This document shows, one piece after another, positions 36,661-48,828 of a DNA stretch of 64,000 nt. Source of the DNA: Peromyscus leucopus (Eukaryota; Chordata; Mammalia; Rodentia; Cricetidae); contig NC_051071.1 in the NCBI RefSeq assembly GCF_004664715.2, positions 30,568,161-30,632,160 of the forward strand, in the 5' to 3' direction. The position numbers were made by a program, and so were the translations under genes. The notes under the pieces are model-generated. The model searched no databases, was not told where the DNA came from, and saw only the letters and a program-made list of their open reading frames with translations. Position 1 is the first letter of the stretch; each line of letters opens with the position of its first letter.

Positions 36661-38045
36661 AGGTTATAGAGAACATGAATTAGTACACCCATTATGAAAA
36701 ATAGGATATTCCTAAAAAATTTCCAAAAATTAGGACCAGCCCATGTTTCAGCAATCCCAATTCTGGTGTGTATCCAATCGATATGAAAGTATTGGAGATA
36801 GTCCTACTTGCAGGAAGAATCTAAAAGTCAGACTGGGAAGCAGGAGTAGAAAGGTGTTTTTCAGTGGTTTGAGGGTATGATGGAGGAATGGAGAGATGAT
36901 GACCAGAGGATACAAACTTTCATTTGTAAGATGAATACTGTCTGGGGATCTAATGCACAGTTTGGCAAGTAGTTACTAATACTGTAATTGTATATTTGAA
37001 ACTTGCTAAGATCTTATGTATTTTTACCACATACATGGCATGCATGCACAATACTGAACTATATGAGTATAAGGTTGATAGAGTAATGAGCCTGATTGTG
37101 GTCATTTCACAATGAGTGTATATACCAAATCATCTTATTGTATCTCTCAAAGTTACAGTCTTCATTGAATTATAACTTCAGTTTAAAAAGAAAAAGTACA
37201 TTTTTTTCTGAAGGGAGGAAAAAAAAGAAAATACATTTGCCAGGTGGCTAAGTATTGCGGCTAATAAGGTAATAGCTTCAACTGTCAGCAGCCAATATAG
37301 TTCTCAGTGTCCCTACAGATATTATTGCATGTGAGGGGGTACAGTAAAGAAACTACTGTCATGACTGCTCCATTATTAGTGGGGAAGGTTTTCATTGTGA
37401 ATATGAGAGAGAAAATATCCAGAGGCATCTGGAGGAGTCACGAGCAGAGAGAAAGAGAAAGCAGATTAGACATGGCCAGGGCTAGGGAAGCAGAGTGGGA
37501 GAGAATAGTTGAGACAATGATATAGCAAGAGAATAGCTTGACAGTAAGAGGACAGCAAGGGATAGAGATAGAGATGAGAGAGACAGAGAGAGAGAGCACT
37601 AAAGACAGAGTTAGAGTATATCAAGAGGGAGAGTATAGCAAGAGATTGAGAGAGGGATAGGATAGGGTGGAAAAATCATGTGGACTACAGAGAGGACTAT
37701 ACAGAGTAACTAGGGTGTGGGAGGGGTCTAGATGCTAGTGTAGAGTCTGAAATCTCTAACAGGTACTTGTGGGACTGAGGGAGCCTAGAGGCCAGTGTGG
37801 GCTTTGATATGCCGATATCACATATGTATGTCAATGGAGAATCAAGAACCATTTCACAAGTTTCTGAGGAATACTGGCTTTTATCTAACCTCCCAAAATC
37901 ACATAGTCCAGCTTGAGCTCATTTCTGGACATATGGACAGCTTGTGATATAACAATTATAAACAAATTAAACAAACTGTATTAGGACACTAGTGAGTTTA
38001 GAAAGCTCTGCCCTGAACAAAGTTCATACACACACACACACATAC
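36660..38045. other. Intergenic; GA-rich tract
   Basis: 37440-37660 is strongly purine-biased (GAGAGA-type). No gene seen. Confidence 0.5.
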
Positions 38046-38047
38046 AC

Positions 38048-38195
38048 CATTTTTTTTTTCAAAATTGTTTGACACAGGGTTTCTCTCTGTGGCCTTGGCT
38101 GTCCTGGAATTCACTTTGTAGACTAGGCTGGCCTTAAGTTCAGAGAGATCCACCTGCCTCTGCCTCCTGATTGCTGGGATTAAAGGTGTGTGGTT
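38048..38195 (-). repeat. B1 SINE
   Basis: Minus-strand B1 with GACACAGGGTTTCTCTCTGT and GCTGGGATTAAAGGTGTG. Confidence 0.88.
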
Positions 38196-38364
38196 CTCTC
38201 CGAAGTCCCCTCACCCGGAAATGTTTTTTTTAGCTGAGGAGTGACTAATGTACTGGCTAATTTCATATCTACTTTTTACAAGCAAGTCATCAGAGATAAG
38301 GGAGCCTCAATTGAGAGAATGCCTCCATAAGATCTGGCTGTAAAGCATTTTCTTACTATCAATG

Positions 38365-38632
38365 TGAGAGGGCCCAGACCACTGTGGGTGGTGCCATCTG
38401 GTGGTCCTGGGTTCTGTTAGAAAGCAGGTTTAGCAAGCCATGGGAAACAAGCAAGTAAGCAGCATCCCGCCATGGCTTCTGCATTACCTTGTCTCCAAGA
38501 TCCTGCCCTGACTTCCTTTGATAATGAACAGTGATATGGAAACATAAGCCAAATAAATTATTCTCCCCTCCCCAACTTGCTTTTTGGTCATGGTGTTTCA
38601 CTGCAGCAATAGAAGCTCTAACTAAGACAAGT
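38365..38632. repeat. Rodent repeat carrying a CTCF-type motif
   Basis: Common rodent repeat (CATAAGCCAAATAAATTATT, TTTTTGGTCATGGTGTTTCA, closing CTCTAACTAAGACA). At 38391-38404 it reads GTGCCATCTGGTGG, matching all 14 positions of the CTCF core consensus in reverse orientation. Binding is not shown. Confidence 0.5.
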
Positions 38633-38634
38633 AG

Positions 38635-39240
38635 TAATACGTGAATGGCTCAGAACACATGACATATTTTAATGGGATACCTAACTGGGGTAATTAACAT
38701 AAATTAATGATGCCACATAATGCATAATACTCCCAAGTTAGAATATAGCATAGGGATGTACGCATGTGCAGCAAAGTGAGGTGATAACACTTGCCTTTGA
38801 GGGCTGTTGGGGGTGACTTTCTTCTTTGCTTGCTGATCTCTACATTTTTACAATTCAGACATGACTTGATGTATCATCACTTAACTGTTGACATTTTATA
38901 ACATCTGCTTTAAAAAAAGTCAAGCATATTGCAAGAGGATGAAAGAAAGTATCATAGTCCACTGTGGACACTAGTTGGGTGAAATGGAGGAAGCCCTGCA
39001 CACAACAGAGATGATCTTGGCGCTAGACCCACTCATGCTAGTTCGTTCGTGTCCACGAGCAAGCTATTTGGTCACCATTCCAGTTCTTCCAACTGGAAAA
39101 TGTGGAATCTGAGAATCCTCCACAAAGGCTGCTGTGAGGCTCTGACTTCAGGGTTTCCAAGATGATACACAGTATTGAGTTCCATGGATGTTGTTCAATT
39201 CCATGTATGTTGGGGAAGAACACTGGGTTAACCAGATTCC
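38635..39240. other. Intergenic, no gene seen
   Basis: No recognisable feature. Confidence 0.4.
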
Positions 39241-39248
39241 TCTTATGG

Positions 39249-39590
39249 TTTAAAAAAAGTTATTTTTAATTACGTGTATCTGTCGTAAGTGAAGTGCTTG
39301 TAGAAGCCAAAGGTGTTGGAGTTGCCTGGAGCTGGAGTTATAGGTGGTTGTGAGCTACCTGATATGGGTGCTGGGAACCAAACTCTAGTCCTTTGAAAAG
39401 GCCATATTCACTCTTGAGCACTGAGCCCTCCAGCCCCTGTCACATTCTGTTGTTGTTTTTGAAACAGGGTCTCTTTATGCGGTCCCAACTTTCCTGTAAC
39501 TCCTTATGTAGACCTGGCTGGCCCCAAACTCACAGATCTGCCTGTTTCTGCTTCTGAGTGCTAGCATTAAAGACATATGCTATTACATGG
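39249..39590 (-). repeat. B2/B3-type SINE followed by B1
   Basis: 39249-39437 minus-strand B2/B3 (GAGCACTGAGCCCTCCAGCC at its start in that orientation). 39444-39590 minus-strand B1, diverged (TTTTGAAACAGGGTCTC). Confidence 0.75.
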
Positions 39591-39599
39591 AACTTCGAA

Positions 39600-40690
39600 G
39601 TGAAGGTACTCTCGAAAGCATTATCTCCTGGAACCAGTGTTTTATTTTCTGTCTCCTCCAGCAAGTTTCTGAGAAGATGATGTGATAAACATGGTACCTT
39701 TGTCTCGTCTTCCCCGATCAATTTCCAAAATGTTCTTTTCTCTGGGTCCAAATTTGCTTGAAACATTTGACTTAAAACTCAAACTGCATAGTGGGCCAGG
39801 AGTTAGTCCTTTGCCCCCTGCTGTGTTCTGCAGATGTATCTGTATAGCAGTTGCGGCTTGTTGCCACTTCTTAAGCCTTGGCTTCATGATGCATCCCTGG
39901 AGTGTGCAAAGTCCTAGAAAGGCATCTACTCTCCAGAAAGGCAGTCTTGGTGGAAAGATGCCTGCTTTAACACTTCTTTATCCTGAGTATATTTGTGTAG
40001 GTTTCAAGATGACTGAGCAGTGATTTTTAGAAAATGTGATGTGTGCTTGTTGTCAGGATGAACAATACTTAAAAACAAAAGAAATTAAAGCAAACTTTTT
40101 TTGGTCTTTCTATCAGTTAATACTCTCTCCTAGGATCTCAAGTGAGTTGGGTTTCCATCTTTTGCAAAGACACCTGGAAGAAAGCTCTGCCACAGCTGGT
40201 CCTGAGGGCAGGGGGCATCTGCAGAAAGTTTAGCACCTCCTTTCTATAGGCAAAGGAAACAACCTTCTGGATTAGGGTGCGGAGATAAATGTAGTTTCCA
40301 GTTTGCATCAGCTCACTATGAGAGATCCCACTAAGAGAGTGGTGCTCCCTGCTGGCCATTCCTACTTAGGGTGAATGTGACTAGGGTCAGCTATTCAGGA
40401 AGTCTGGATGGTGGGAGCTATATTTGAGAATCTGAGGAAAGAGTTCAGAAGCTGACATGGAGAATGGTGGTAGGTTAAAAGCAAGCAAGCAGGTATCATC
40501 TGTGGGCCACAGCATCCTGGCATCTTCAGTCATGGGGTACTCCACTAACTTTGACTGATTATAGCTCTGTGATGGAGAAGCTGATGGATAAAGCTTCTGA
40601 AGAAGTGGTGTGGTGGCAACATTAAGGCCAAGAAAGTGACAGCTGTGTTTCATAGTGGGCTAGTAGGAGAAAGCCACGGGGATTTTGAGT
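39600..40690. other. Intergenic; second CTCF-like motif
   Basis: No gene seen. GTGCTCCCTGCTGG at 40342-40355 matches 13 of 14 CTCF core positions, in the same orientation as the site at 38391. Confidence 0.3.
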
Positions 40691-40695
40691 TGGAC

Positions 40696-40899
40696 TTTTT
40701 TTTTTTTTTTTTTAAATATTTATGTGTATAAGTGTTTTGCTTGCATTTATGTATGTATTTATGTGCATCATGAGCATTCCCGGTGAATGAGCATCAGATC
40801 CCCTGGAACTGGAGTTATGGATGGATGGTGGTAATGGGACTTGGGGCTTCTGAAAGAGCAACAAGTAGTCTTAACTGCTGATCTGTCTGTCCAGCTCCT
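40696..40899 (-). repeat. B2/B3-type SINE
   Basis: Poly-T start (tail of the inverted element), TATTTATGTGTATAAGTG, then CCCCTGGAACTGGAGTTATG and CTGTCCAGCTCC at the head end. Confidence 0.75.
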
Positions 40900-41529
40900 G
40901 AACCAGGTAGTCTTTAGGATTCTGGGACTCCTAATGCAAATTAGGATATCTCATGTTCTGAGCGCCTCCATTTTGCTAAATACTTTCAGCATCAAATCAC
41001 GACTAAGAACTGCTTCTTCATACCTGCAATATCTCCCATCCCCCAGGTTTATTTATCTTCTCAACCTGGGCTTTAGAACCACTGCAAGTTACGAAGAGGT
41101 AGCTGACTACCCCACCAGAACATGCCTGATATAGTTCTACTGCTTGGTTCCACATTAGAAGGCAGCTTTTTCCCCCGAAGATCCAACTCAGTCCCCAGGC
41201 ATCTCTAAACTAATGAGTGCTGGTTTCACAATGAGATTGTGTTCAGGTGTTCACTGCTAATGACCCAATCAACTTAACATTGTTACTCTAGGAAGCAGGA
41301 CTGCTGGAATTCAGTCTTACTTCTAACTATAAGTGGCTTTTAAGACACCAGGAAAAAAAATTCTTGTCACTCAAGTTTTAGGGAAACATTTTATAATTTA
41401 TATATAAAATTTCAGTAAGAAACAATGTAAAATGACAAGAATATCCACCTTACATTAAGAGTCAAAACAATAAAATAAACCCAAATTAAAAAAAAAAAAA
41501 GAAAAAAAAACCCAAAACAATGAAAAACC

Positions 41530-42644
41530 CACACAACAATGAATGTAAATTTTAATTATAAAACAAGACTATGAACAGAGCATTTAAAATGATCTCAATC
41601 ATTTGGCAACTCATATCATTGCAAGAAACAGATCTGATCTTAAGAAAACGTTATTTTATGAAAAACTTAAGTTGGACAGTTTGTTCATTATGGGAGTTAA
41701 AACATGTTTAAAAAAGAACCTGGTGATAAAACCAGTTTCTATCCTGAAATAACTGTATAAAACAACATGACATTTGAAGCTGAGTAGACTGGAGCAATCT
41801 CATCTTCACAGACAGGATGGAGACGGTGGCAGAGGCTTGGGAACAACACAGAGAGGAATGGACCCCCAGAGGGTGTAGGATGCAACTTTACCTGAACCAG
41901 TCATTTACGTTAATGGAGCTGGTGGTAAAGCCACAGAGCAAGGGTTATTGAAAAACAAGTTACATTCTTAGAAAACAGTCACAACTGTGGACGGAAAGCA
42001 GCGGAGTCCGTTCTTCACCTAAACTACTTTACTTGAATGCATGCGTGAATTTCTGTTTCCTGCCAGGCCATATGCAGATAGTTATAGGGCAGGCAGAGTC
42101 CTAGAACTCTTCTACTAATGACTGCATAGCATTTAAAACCCTCTTTTCATTAAAAAAAATAATAAAATAAAATAAACAGATATATAGTAAAGTTCACAGA
42201 TAAGATTTCTCTGTAAAATAAATAAAGTGTTCATTGATTAGCATCATACATTGAGTAAAATACAGCCTATTTTTACATGTTTATATACTATACACAGATC
42301 CCCAGGGGGCAGCCTGGTGTCTGATGGGCTGGAAGGATTGCATTAGTGATGTGTCACATTGGGAAACCCCAATTTCCACTGTTAAAATATACACCTACTT
42401 TGCTGAGTTCAGATACAAAGTAAACTTATTTTCCTTTATCTGAAGTGACTGTACATAATACCGTCTATGAACAATGGTTTATAAAGCTGTTTAAAACATA
42501 ATAAGAACAAGCTTGCACCTAGGAACTTACAGCACATGCAAATCCTTTCCTTGTTTTAAAAAAGAAAAAGCCCATGGGGCGAGGCTTGTCCCTTTTCTCT
42601 CCACTGGGTTGTTCTTCAGGAAGCCAGGGCCAGGGCAGTCAGCA
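41530..42644 (-). other. Probable BOD1L1 3' UTR
   Basis: AT-rich, repeat-poor sequence directly after the BOD1L1 stop. A variant poly(A) hexamer ATTAAA lies on the minus strand at 41556-41551, about 1.1 kb past the stop; another variant (TATAAA) lies near 41390. No AATAAA is seen between 41100 and 42644 on this strand. The 3' end is inferred. Confidence 0.4.
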
Positions 42645-42762
42645 TTACCGCTTCGCCTTTTTCAGAGGGGTTTCGTCCACTTTCTGCTGGCCCCTTGTTC
42701 GAGCTCCAGGAGGGCTGACTTCTCGCTTGCGCTTGACAGAAGGAGAGAGCTGCACCTTTGAT
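42645..42762 (-). CDS. BOD1L1: BOD1L1 last coding exon
   Basis: Acceptor TTCAATGCAG; phase 2 entry; stop TAA at 42647-42645. Encodes SKVQLSPSVKRKREVSPPG, then a basic tail ending KKAKR, a likely nuclear-localisation and DNA-binding stretch. Confidence 0.93.
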
Positions 42763-45700
42763 CTGCATTGAACAAAAGCCAAGACAATGAGGAGAGTTCA
42801 AATCGGTTGCTTCAAATAACTTGGGAGTTCTTTAAAACATGACACCAGTATTTAATACTACAAGTGCCTGGAACGGTCTGGTTCTTTACCAACCTTGAGC
42901 AGAGCACAGATGGGACTATGGAGGATCACAGAAGCCTGCACTCTGTCCCAGCCCCACCACCCTGAGGTGCTAACCTTGGTCTTGTCACCATCCTTTCCTA
43001 GATCCTTGTTCTACTGATACACACAGTTCCCACTTGAAACAATGAGCAGGAACACAGCAGGATGTCAACCTAGCATCTATCAGACAGTTGAAACCATGCT
43101 GCACAGGGTAGTACTAGGGAAGCCAGCTGGCATGGTAGGGGGTTTCGAGGAGCATGGTAACTGAACTCAATCATGCCACCATTCTCAGACATCTACACCT
43201 CTTGTTGGCTCTCTGAAGCTTCTAGGGCAAAGCAATCCAGTGCACAGTGTATGTTTTTACAGAGCCAGCTCTCTACTTTGAGCACTCCAGACTGCAGTGC
43301 TGTTTAAGCACTGCTATGCTCAAACAAATAACTCATCTTTCTCCATGTTTTGACAAGTGATTTCTTTTTCCTTTTTGAAATAAAGTGTCATGTAGCCTAG
43401 GCAGGCCTTGAACTCCCTATGTAGCATAGGAAGCATAGGATGACTTTGAACTTCTGATCTCCCAGCTTCTGATGGTGATGTGATTACATGCATGCACCAT
43501 TATGCCCAGTTTATGCAGTGCTGGGAATCCAACCCAGGACTTTATGCCCTCTAGGCAAGCACTCTACCAACTGAGCCACATGCCCATTTCTTCCCTTTTT
43601 CTTATTATTCTATACAACCCACCTGACCAAATTTCTTTTTTTTTTCAACTCCAGTTCAAAAGCCCTCCTCTGGGAAGCCTTCCACAGTACAGAGCCACAA
43701 CACAAGCAGCTTCCTCCCTAGAAACTATACAGTGCTTTAGACTTTTACCATAGCACTAGCCATTATAACTCATCTCCTGTGCTTTTTCAGACTGTAGGTT
43801 ACAATCAATATTTATAGCAACATGGTAGTAGAGGATGACAGAAAATGCCACTGTCACCATATCTATAAAGTTTTACTAGTGAGCATTTGTCTGTTACAGT
43901 AGCTAAAATCTGAGCACCAGCTGCACTGTGACCCATTAACTGTGGGTTGCTATCAAAACTGTGAAAGTCTGAAGCACATTCATTTCTGTCATTAGAAAAG
44001 ACATTTCTCTGGGCAGTTGCTAATATTAAACATGTTATCTAACCAGACTGCCAGTATCTGCTCATCATATGGTAAGCAAGCAGCAAATTTTTATAGACAA
44101 ATTAAAGAATTGGAAAACTAAAGGTGCAGGATAGGAAGAAACACATGTTTATTGCTGAGAAGACATGCTTATTGTTCTTCTGACAGCAGAAGAAAACATA
44201 TTGAGTTGAATGGTGTTGCAAATGAATGGTTCTTACAGGTTATCTATGAATGATCTGAGTACATCTAAGGAAGATGTCTGTTAATAACCCATTACAAGTT
44301 GTGATATGGGAAGCCACCGGCCACAGGGAACACTAAGTTACTGTAGAGCCGCTGTGCAAAAGGAGCCAGTGTTGTGAGTTGTGAGCAGGGAGCAGAATAT
44401 CTAGTCAGGCTCCTTCTCTCCGCTTGTGGGAGCTGGTATGTTGATAGCCCTTTCCTTATACCCAGAAGCCTACTGGAAGTACAGGCTCACAGGCCCAATG
44501 CTTAACAGACACAATTGGCATGTCCACCATGTCATTTCTCTGCACACTCAATTCTGAGAAATGTGTATCCAGACTGTCCTGGTACTCTGACATACACATA
44601 GAAAATAAGGATGAATATTTCATCTCACCCAACAAGGATGAGAGAATTTTCTTCCTTTCTAAGACTGGTGGGTAAGAGTACACACATATTACAAGTGTGC
44701 TATGAGGATCAGACACTGTAAGAGAGTGCAGAACAATCTTTGTATTCATGGAATCATCTTTTGTTTATGAATGTTACCATATACAAAGAGCAAGACAAGT
44801 TCCCGACATCAAGGAAGAAACAACAGTTAAGGGGAAGAAGCAAAATTAGGCTACCTACACCACTGCCACCTGCCATTACCAACTGTTTAGTGCCGGCTGC
44901 AGATGCAATAGAAGATGAGAATGGGCTGCAGCAGAGAGGAGGCCCTGTAGGAGAGGGGCTTGAAAGGACGGACCTGACTCACCGAGGCAGGCAGTGAGCA
45001 CCCACTGCCTTAGCACAGCAGAGGCAAAGGAGGACTGTGGGAAGCAGAGGTGAACCAGGCTGCGGTGCAAGGTGCAAGCTGCAGGGAGCTGTTTGAGAGC
45101 GCTTTTGTTCTGTTACCTCTATAATAATCTAAACCTGAAATGCCTCTAAGCTGTGACATGCTTCACCACACTGTGCAGATTGAACTAAGCATTCAGACAT
45201 GCAATCACTTGAGAAGAAACATGCCTGACTTCAGTCTCTGTACAGGAGAGTTGGCCAGTAAGGCTCACAAGAGTCAAGGACAAACCTGTATGGCTGGGCT
45301 ACATGGCAAAGCCACTGATAGCACTTTTATTTTAGGCCTTCCTATTTCTGGAAACCCATGATCCCCCAAGACAGCTATCTGGTGAGACAGATACTCTTAG
45401 GAAAATAGGAAAAGCGTTACTTGGGAGTTAACAACTTGAAGCGCAGGCAGGGACTTACCTTCCTAATGGGGGAGATTTACTAACTTTTTCCATGGTAGGT
45501 AACTTCTCTTTTGCTAAGTTTTGGCGATTTCTAGGAGAAACTGTTTCTGAGATGCCAAGTTTGGATGTTGCACGTGTAGATGGCTTGCTATGATGCTTTC
45601 TGAAACACATTATAGAGACACTGGGCAATGGTAGCACTGGATTCTCTAGGCCATGGCCTACTGGAAAGGAAGAGACTTCTCACAGGCAAGACAGCTATGG

Positions 45701-48495
45701 ATACTCAAAGAATCAAAGGGACAGGGTCTCTTGATCATTGCTAGTAAAGACTTCAGCATCAGCCAGGACTAACTCTACCTTCAGGGCACTGTCTCTGCTT
45801 TTCCTTTGCAAATTTTACCACAATTTAGAAGATGACTCTGAAAATAGCAAATATAGTGGCAGACAAGGGCATCAAAGAGCTCATTAAAACAGAGTAAGAC
45901 GCCGAAGTTATTGAAAGCATGGCACACAGCACTAAATGCTGATGCTCCAAGTAGTCAGTTATACAAGAAAGAAATCAGATTAGAAAGAGCTGACTTTCCA
46001 GAGAAAAGGAAGAAAATGGATTTACTTAGTATACAAACTAAGAACTAGAAACTCCAATTTGGATGCATACTGAAAATCAGTATCTATAAGATCAGAACAA
46101 GCCTTCTGGATTATTTGGTCCACACCTGGTGTAGAGCATTTGTTTCTTAGAGAGAGATAGACTAGAGAGCAAACAATGATAAGATGACAAGGAAGCTCAG
46201 GACAAGAAGAAGGCCTGGAAACTGCCCTAAATATGTAAGGGGAATTATTACGAGGGGCAAAGAGATGAACTTGAAACAAGAAGTCACAGGGAGGCTGGCT
46301 TCTATAGTGCATAGGAAGAGAAGGCCAAGGAGGAAGAGGTTTGCCTGCCCCTGAGGTCTGTGCAAGAGCAGGACCAACACAGAGGAGCTGCTGTGGTTTA
46401 GGCGCCCAAGGTTAGCAGTACTAGAGGATCAGAGTGTACACAATCCGACACTGAAGACCCAGGAACCACAAAGATACCAGAGCTCTGGGACCAACCAACA
46501 CATGTTGAGAAATTTAAACCAAACAGAAAAGCATCTGTTAGTAAATCTCATGTTCCTAAAGAACATTGACAACACTGATAACTCATGATCACAAACCTAT
46601 AAATTACATGACTTATTCTTTTAGAAATGTATTTTCCTTATTCTTAAAACAATACCATACATGTATATAATGCAATTTGGCTACTGTTTTGAGGATAGTT
46701 GTGATATTGCTAGTGATTGTTGGATATAGTCCGGAAGACAGAAAGTCTAAGCAACACTCTGTAGTTGAGCCCACTACACAGAAAGGCTTCTCGGATTGTG
46801 TAAGAGGGAAGCAGAGGTACTGATGAGATGGGCGCTGCACTCCGGCATGTTCACTCTCTCAGCACAACTCCCGGTTCAGTGACTCCTATTCATGTCAGCT
46901 GTCCCTTCTCAGCAACCCCTCTCCCTCTGAAAGCCCAAACACTAGGCTATTTTAACTTCAGTCATATGAGCTCCTTGATTTTGTCTTTTGTCTTTAAATA
47001 ATCTCACTCTTTTGAGAAATCAAACCATGTTGCTAAAGAAATGGGATGAATTTAAATCTTTTTGTAAACATGATACAGTGTTATTTTATTATTATGGGGA
47101 CAGATGTTAATGGTAAATCTTCAAAGGAAATATTTTATAGAAGACTGTGCCAAGGTCAACAGTGTGTGAATGACAGTAACACTGGAATACCCTGCTCTGG
47201 CAACAGTGGTGAACACTAGGGAGAACTAGGCGGCACAGCCACACATTCTCTCTCAACGAATGCAGTAGGAAGGGGCACTGCTGGTGTTAACAGGGGCAGT
47301 GACAGGGAGGAGCTAGGGACGAGTCTTGTGGGCAAATACTACAACAGGTTTCCTTCCTTTAGGACCTTGCCAAGCCTAAAATAATTCATTTTATTTCATG
47401 TCCTTAAACTTAGAAGAAGCAGAGAGAACTCACTGGCTTCTTCAAACTCATGTGACCACATGCTGGGTCCTCCCTCCCCACCCCCAAAGTTTTGTGACTC
47501 TACTAGGGTTTGAGAGAACATACTTTAGGGGAACACACAAACTCAGGCAGTTCATCAGGGTCAGCACAGGTGATGGCTGTGTGTGGCCCTCTGGGCTCCC
47601 TCATGGTCCTCAGCACACAGTGTCTGAGAAAGCAGATGCTTAAAAATGTCTGGAGAGAATTGACAGGTTTCATCAAACAAGCTCTTAAACCAGGCAAAGA
47701 CTTTGAAGTAATCTCCCAGCAACTGAGACAGAAAACACATTCTCCATGAGATGATACAGTAGAGACGAGAACACGGAAAGGAAACGGCTTCAACAGAGTC
47801 CCATGATACCCAGAGCTGTTTCCAGACAGAGCAGCTGCTGAAGGCTCTGGAGGCTCTTGGTTGTTCCCATTACCTCTGGGCCTCTGATCTAGTGGTAGAT
47901 CTCGTGGTGGCTCCCAAGGGCTCCTCCTCCTCCTCTTCTTCCTCTTCCTCATCAGACTCCTGATCTTTTTTGTCCTCAGATGTTTCAGAAACTGATTTCT
48001 GGCGCTTTCTTTCTGGCTCTGAGGATTCTGTTCAGACAGAAGGGTAACACCTGGACTATACAATTCCCAAAGACGCTTCCCCAGGACAGTCATGGAGTAG
48101 AACTTAGGGTCTTAGCAACTTGGAAGCAGAAGAAGTGCTTTTCCACTTCCTTTTGGTCTCAGTACTTGCAATTCACAACTGTTTACCTTAATCTCAAACA
48201 CATTTGGGATAGTTTACTTATGCATCTCACGGCCAGCATTTGCAAAACCTTCACACGAACTCAGGAAAGCATCTGGATGTGCCATTTCTGGCAGGGATTA
48301 GAGCCATTTCACACACATTTATGCAACATTAATTCTAGTTGCATCCGGCTTGATTTTTCTTCATCTAAAAAGTACTTTTTAAAAAAGTGTAATTTTTGAA
48401 AAAAATAAGACTGTAATTAACAATGTACAGATGTATCTATTTCTTGTGCTTTTTGTTTTTTCCTCTATTTACTTTGTTCCATTTTCACAATAAAC

Positions 48496-48582
<87 letters not shown>

Positions 48583-48760
48583 ACATCCTGGCCAAAGTTT
48601 CCTCTTTCTCCTCTTCTCCCAGTACCCCTCCCCCTGCCTTCCTTCTCTGCAATCTACTCCTCTTCTGTTTCTGTTTAGGAAAGGGCAGGTCTCCCGTGAG
48701 TATCAGCAAAACATGGTATATTAAGTTGCAGTAAGACTAAGCACCTCCCCCGTTTCTTTT

Positions 48761-48828
<68 letters not shown>

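Noticed and set aside
47503..48093. 196-codon continuous minus-strand frame
   Set aside because: It runs through a BOD1L1 exon in a different frame and into intron; the spliced exon 47874-48027 explains the coding signal.
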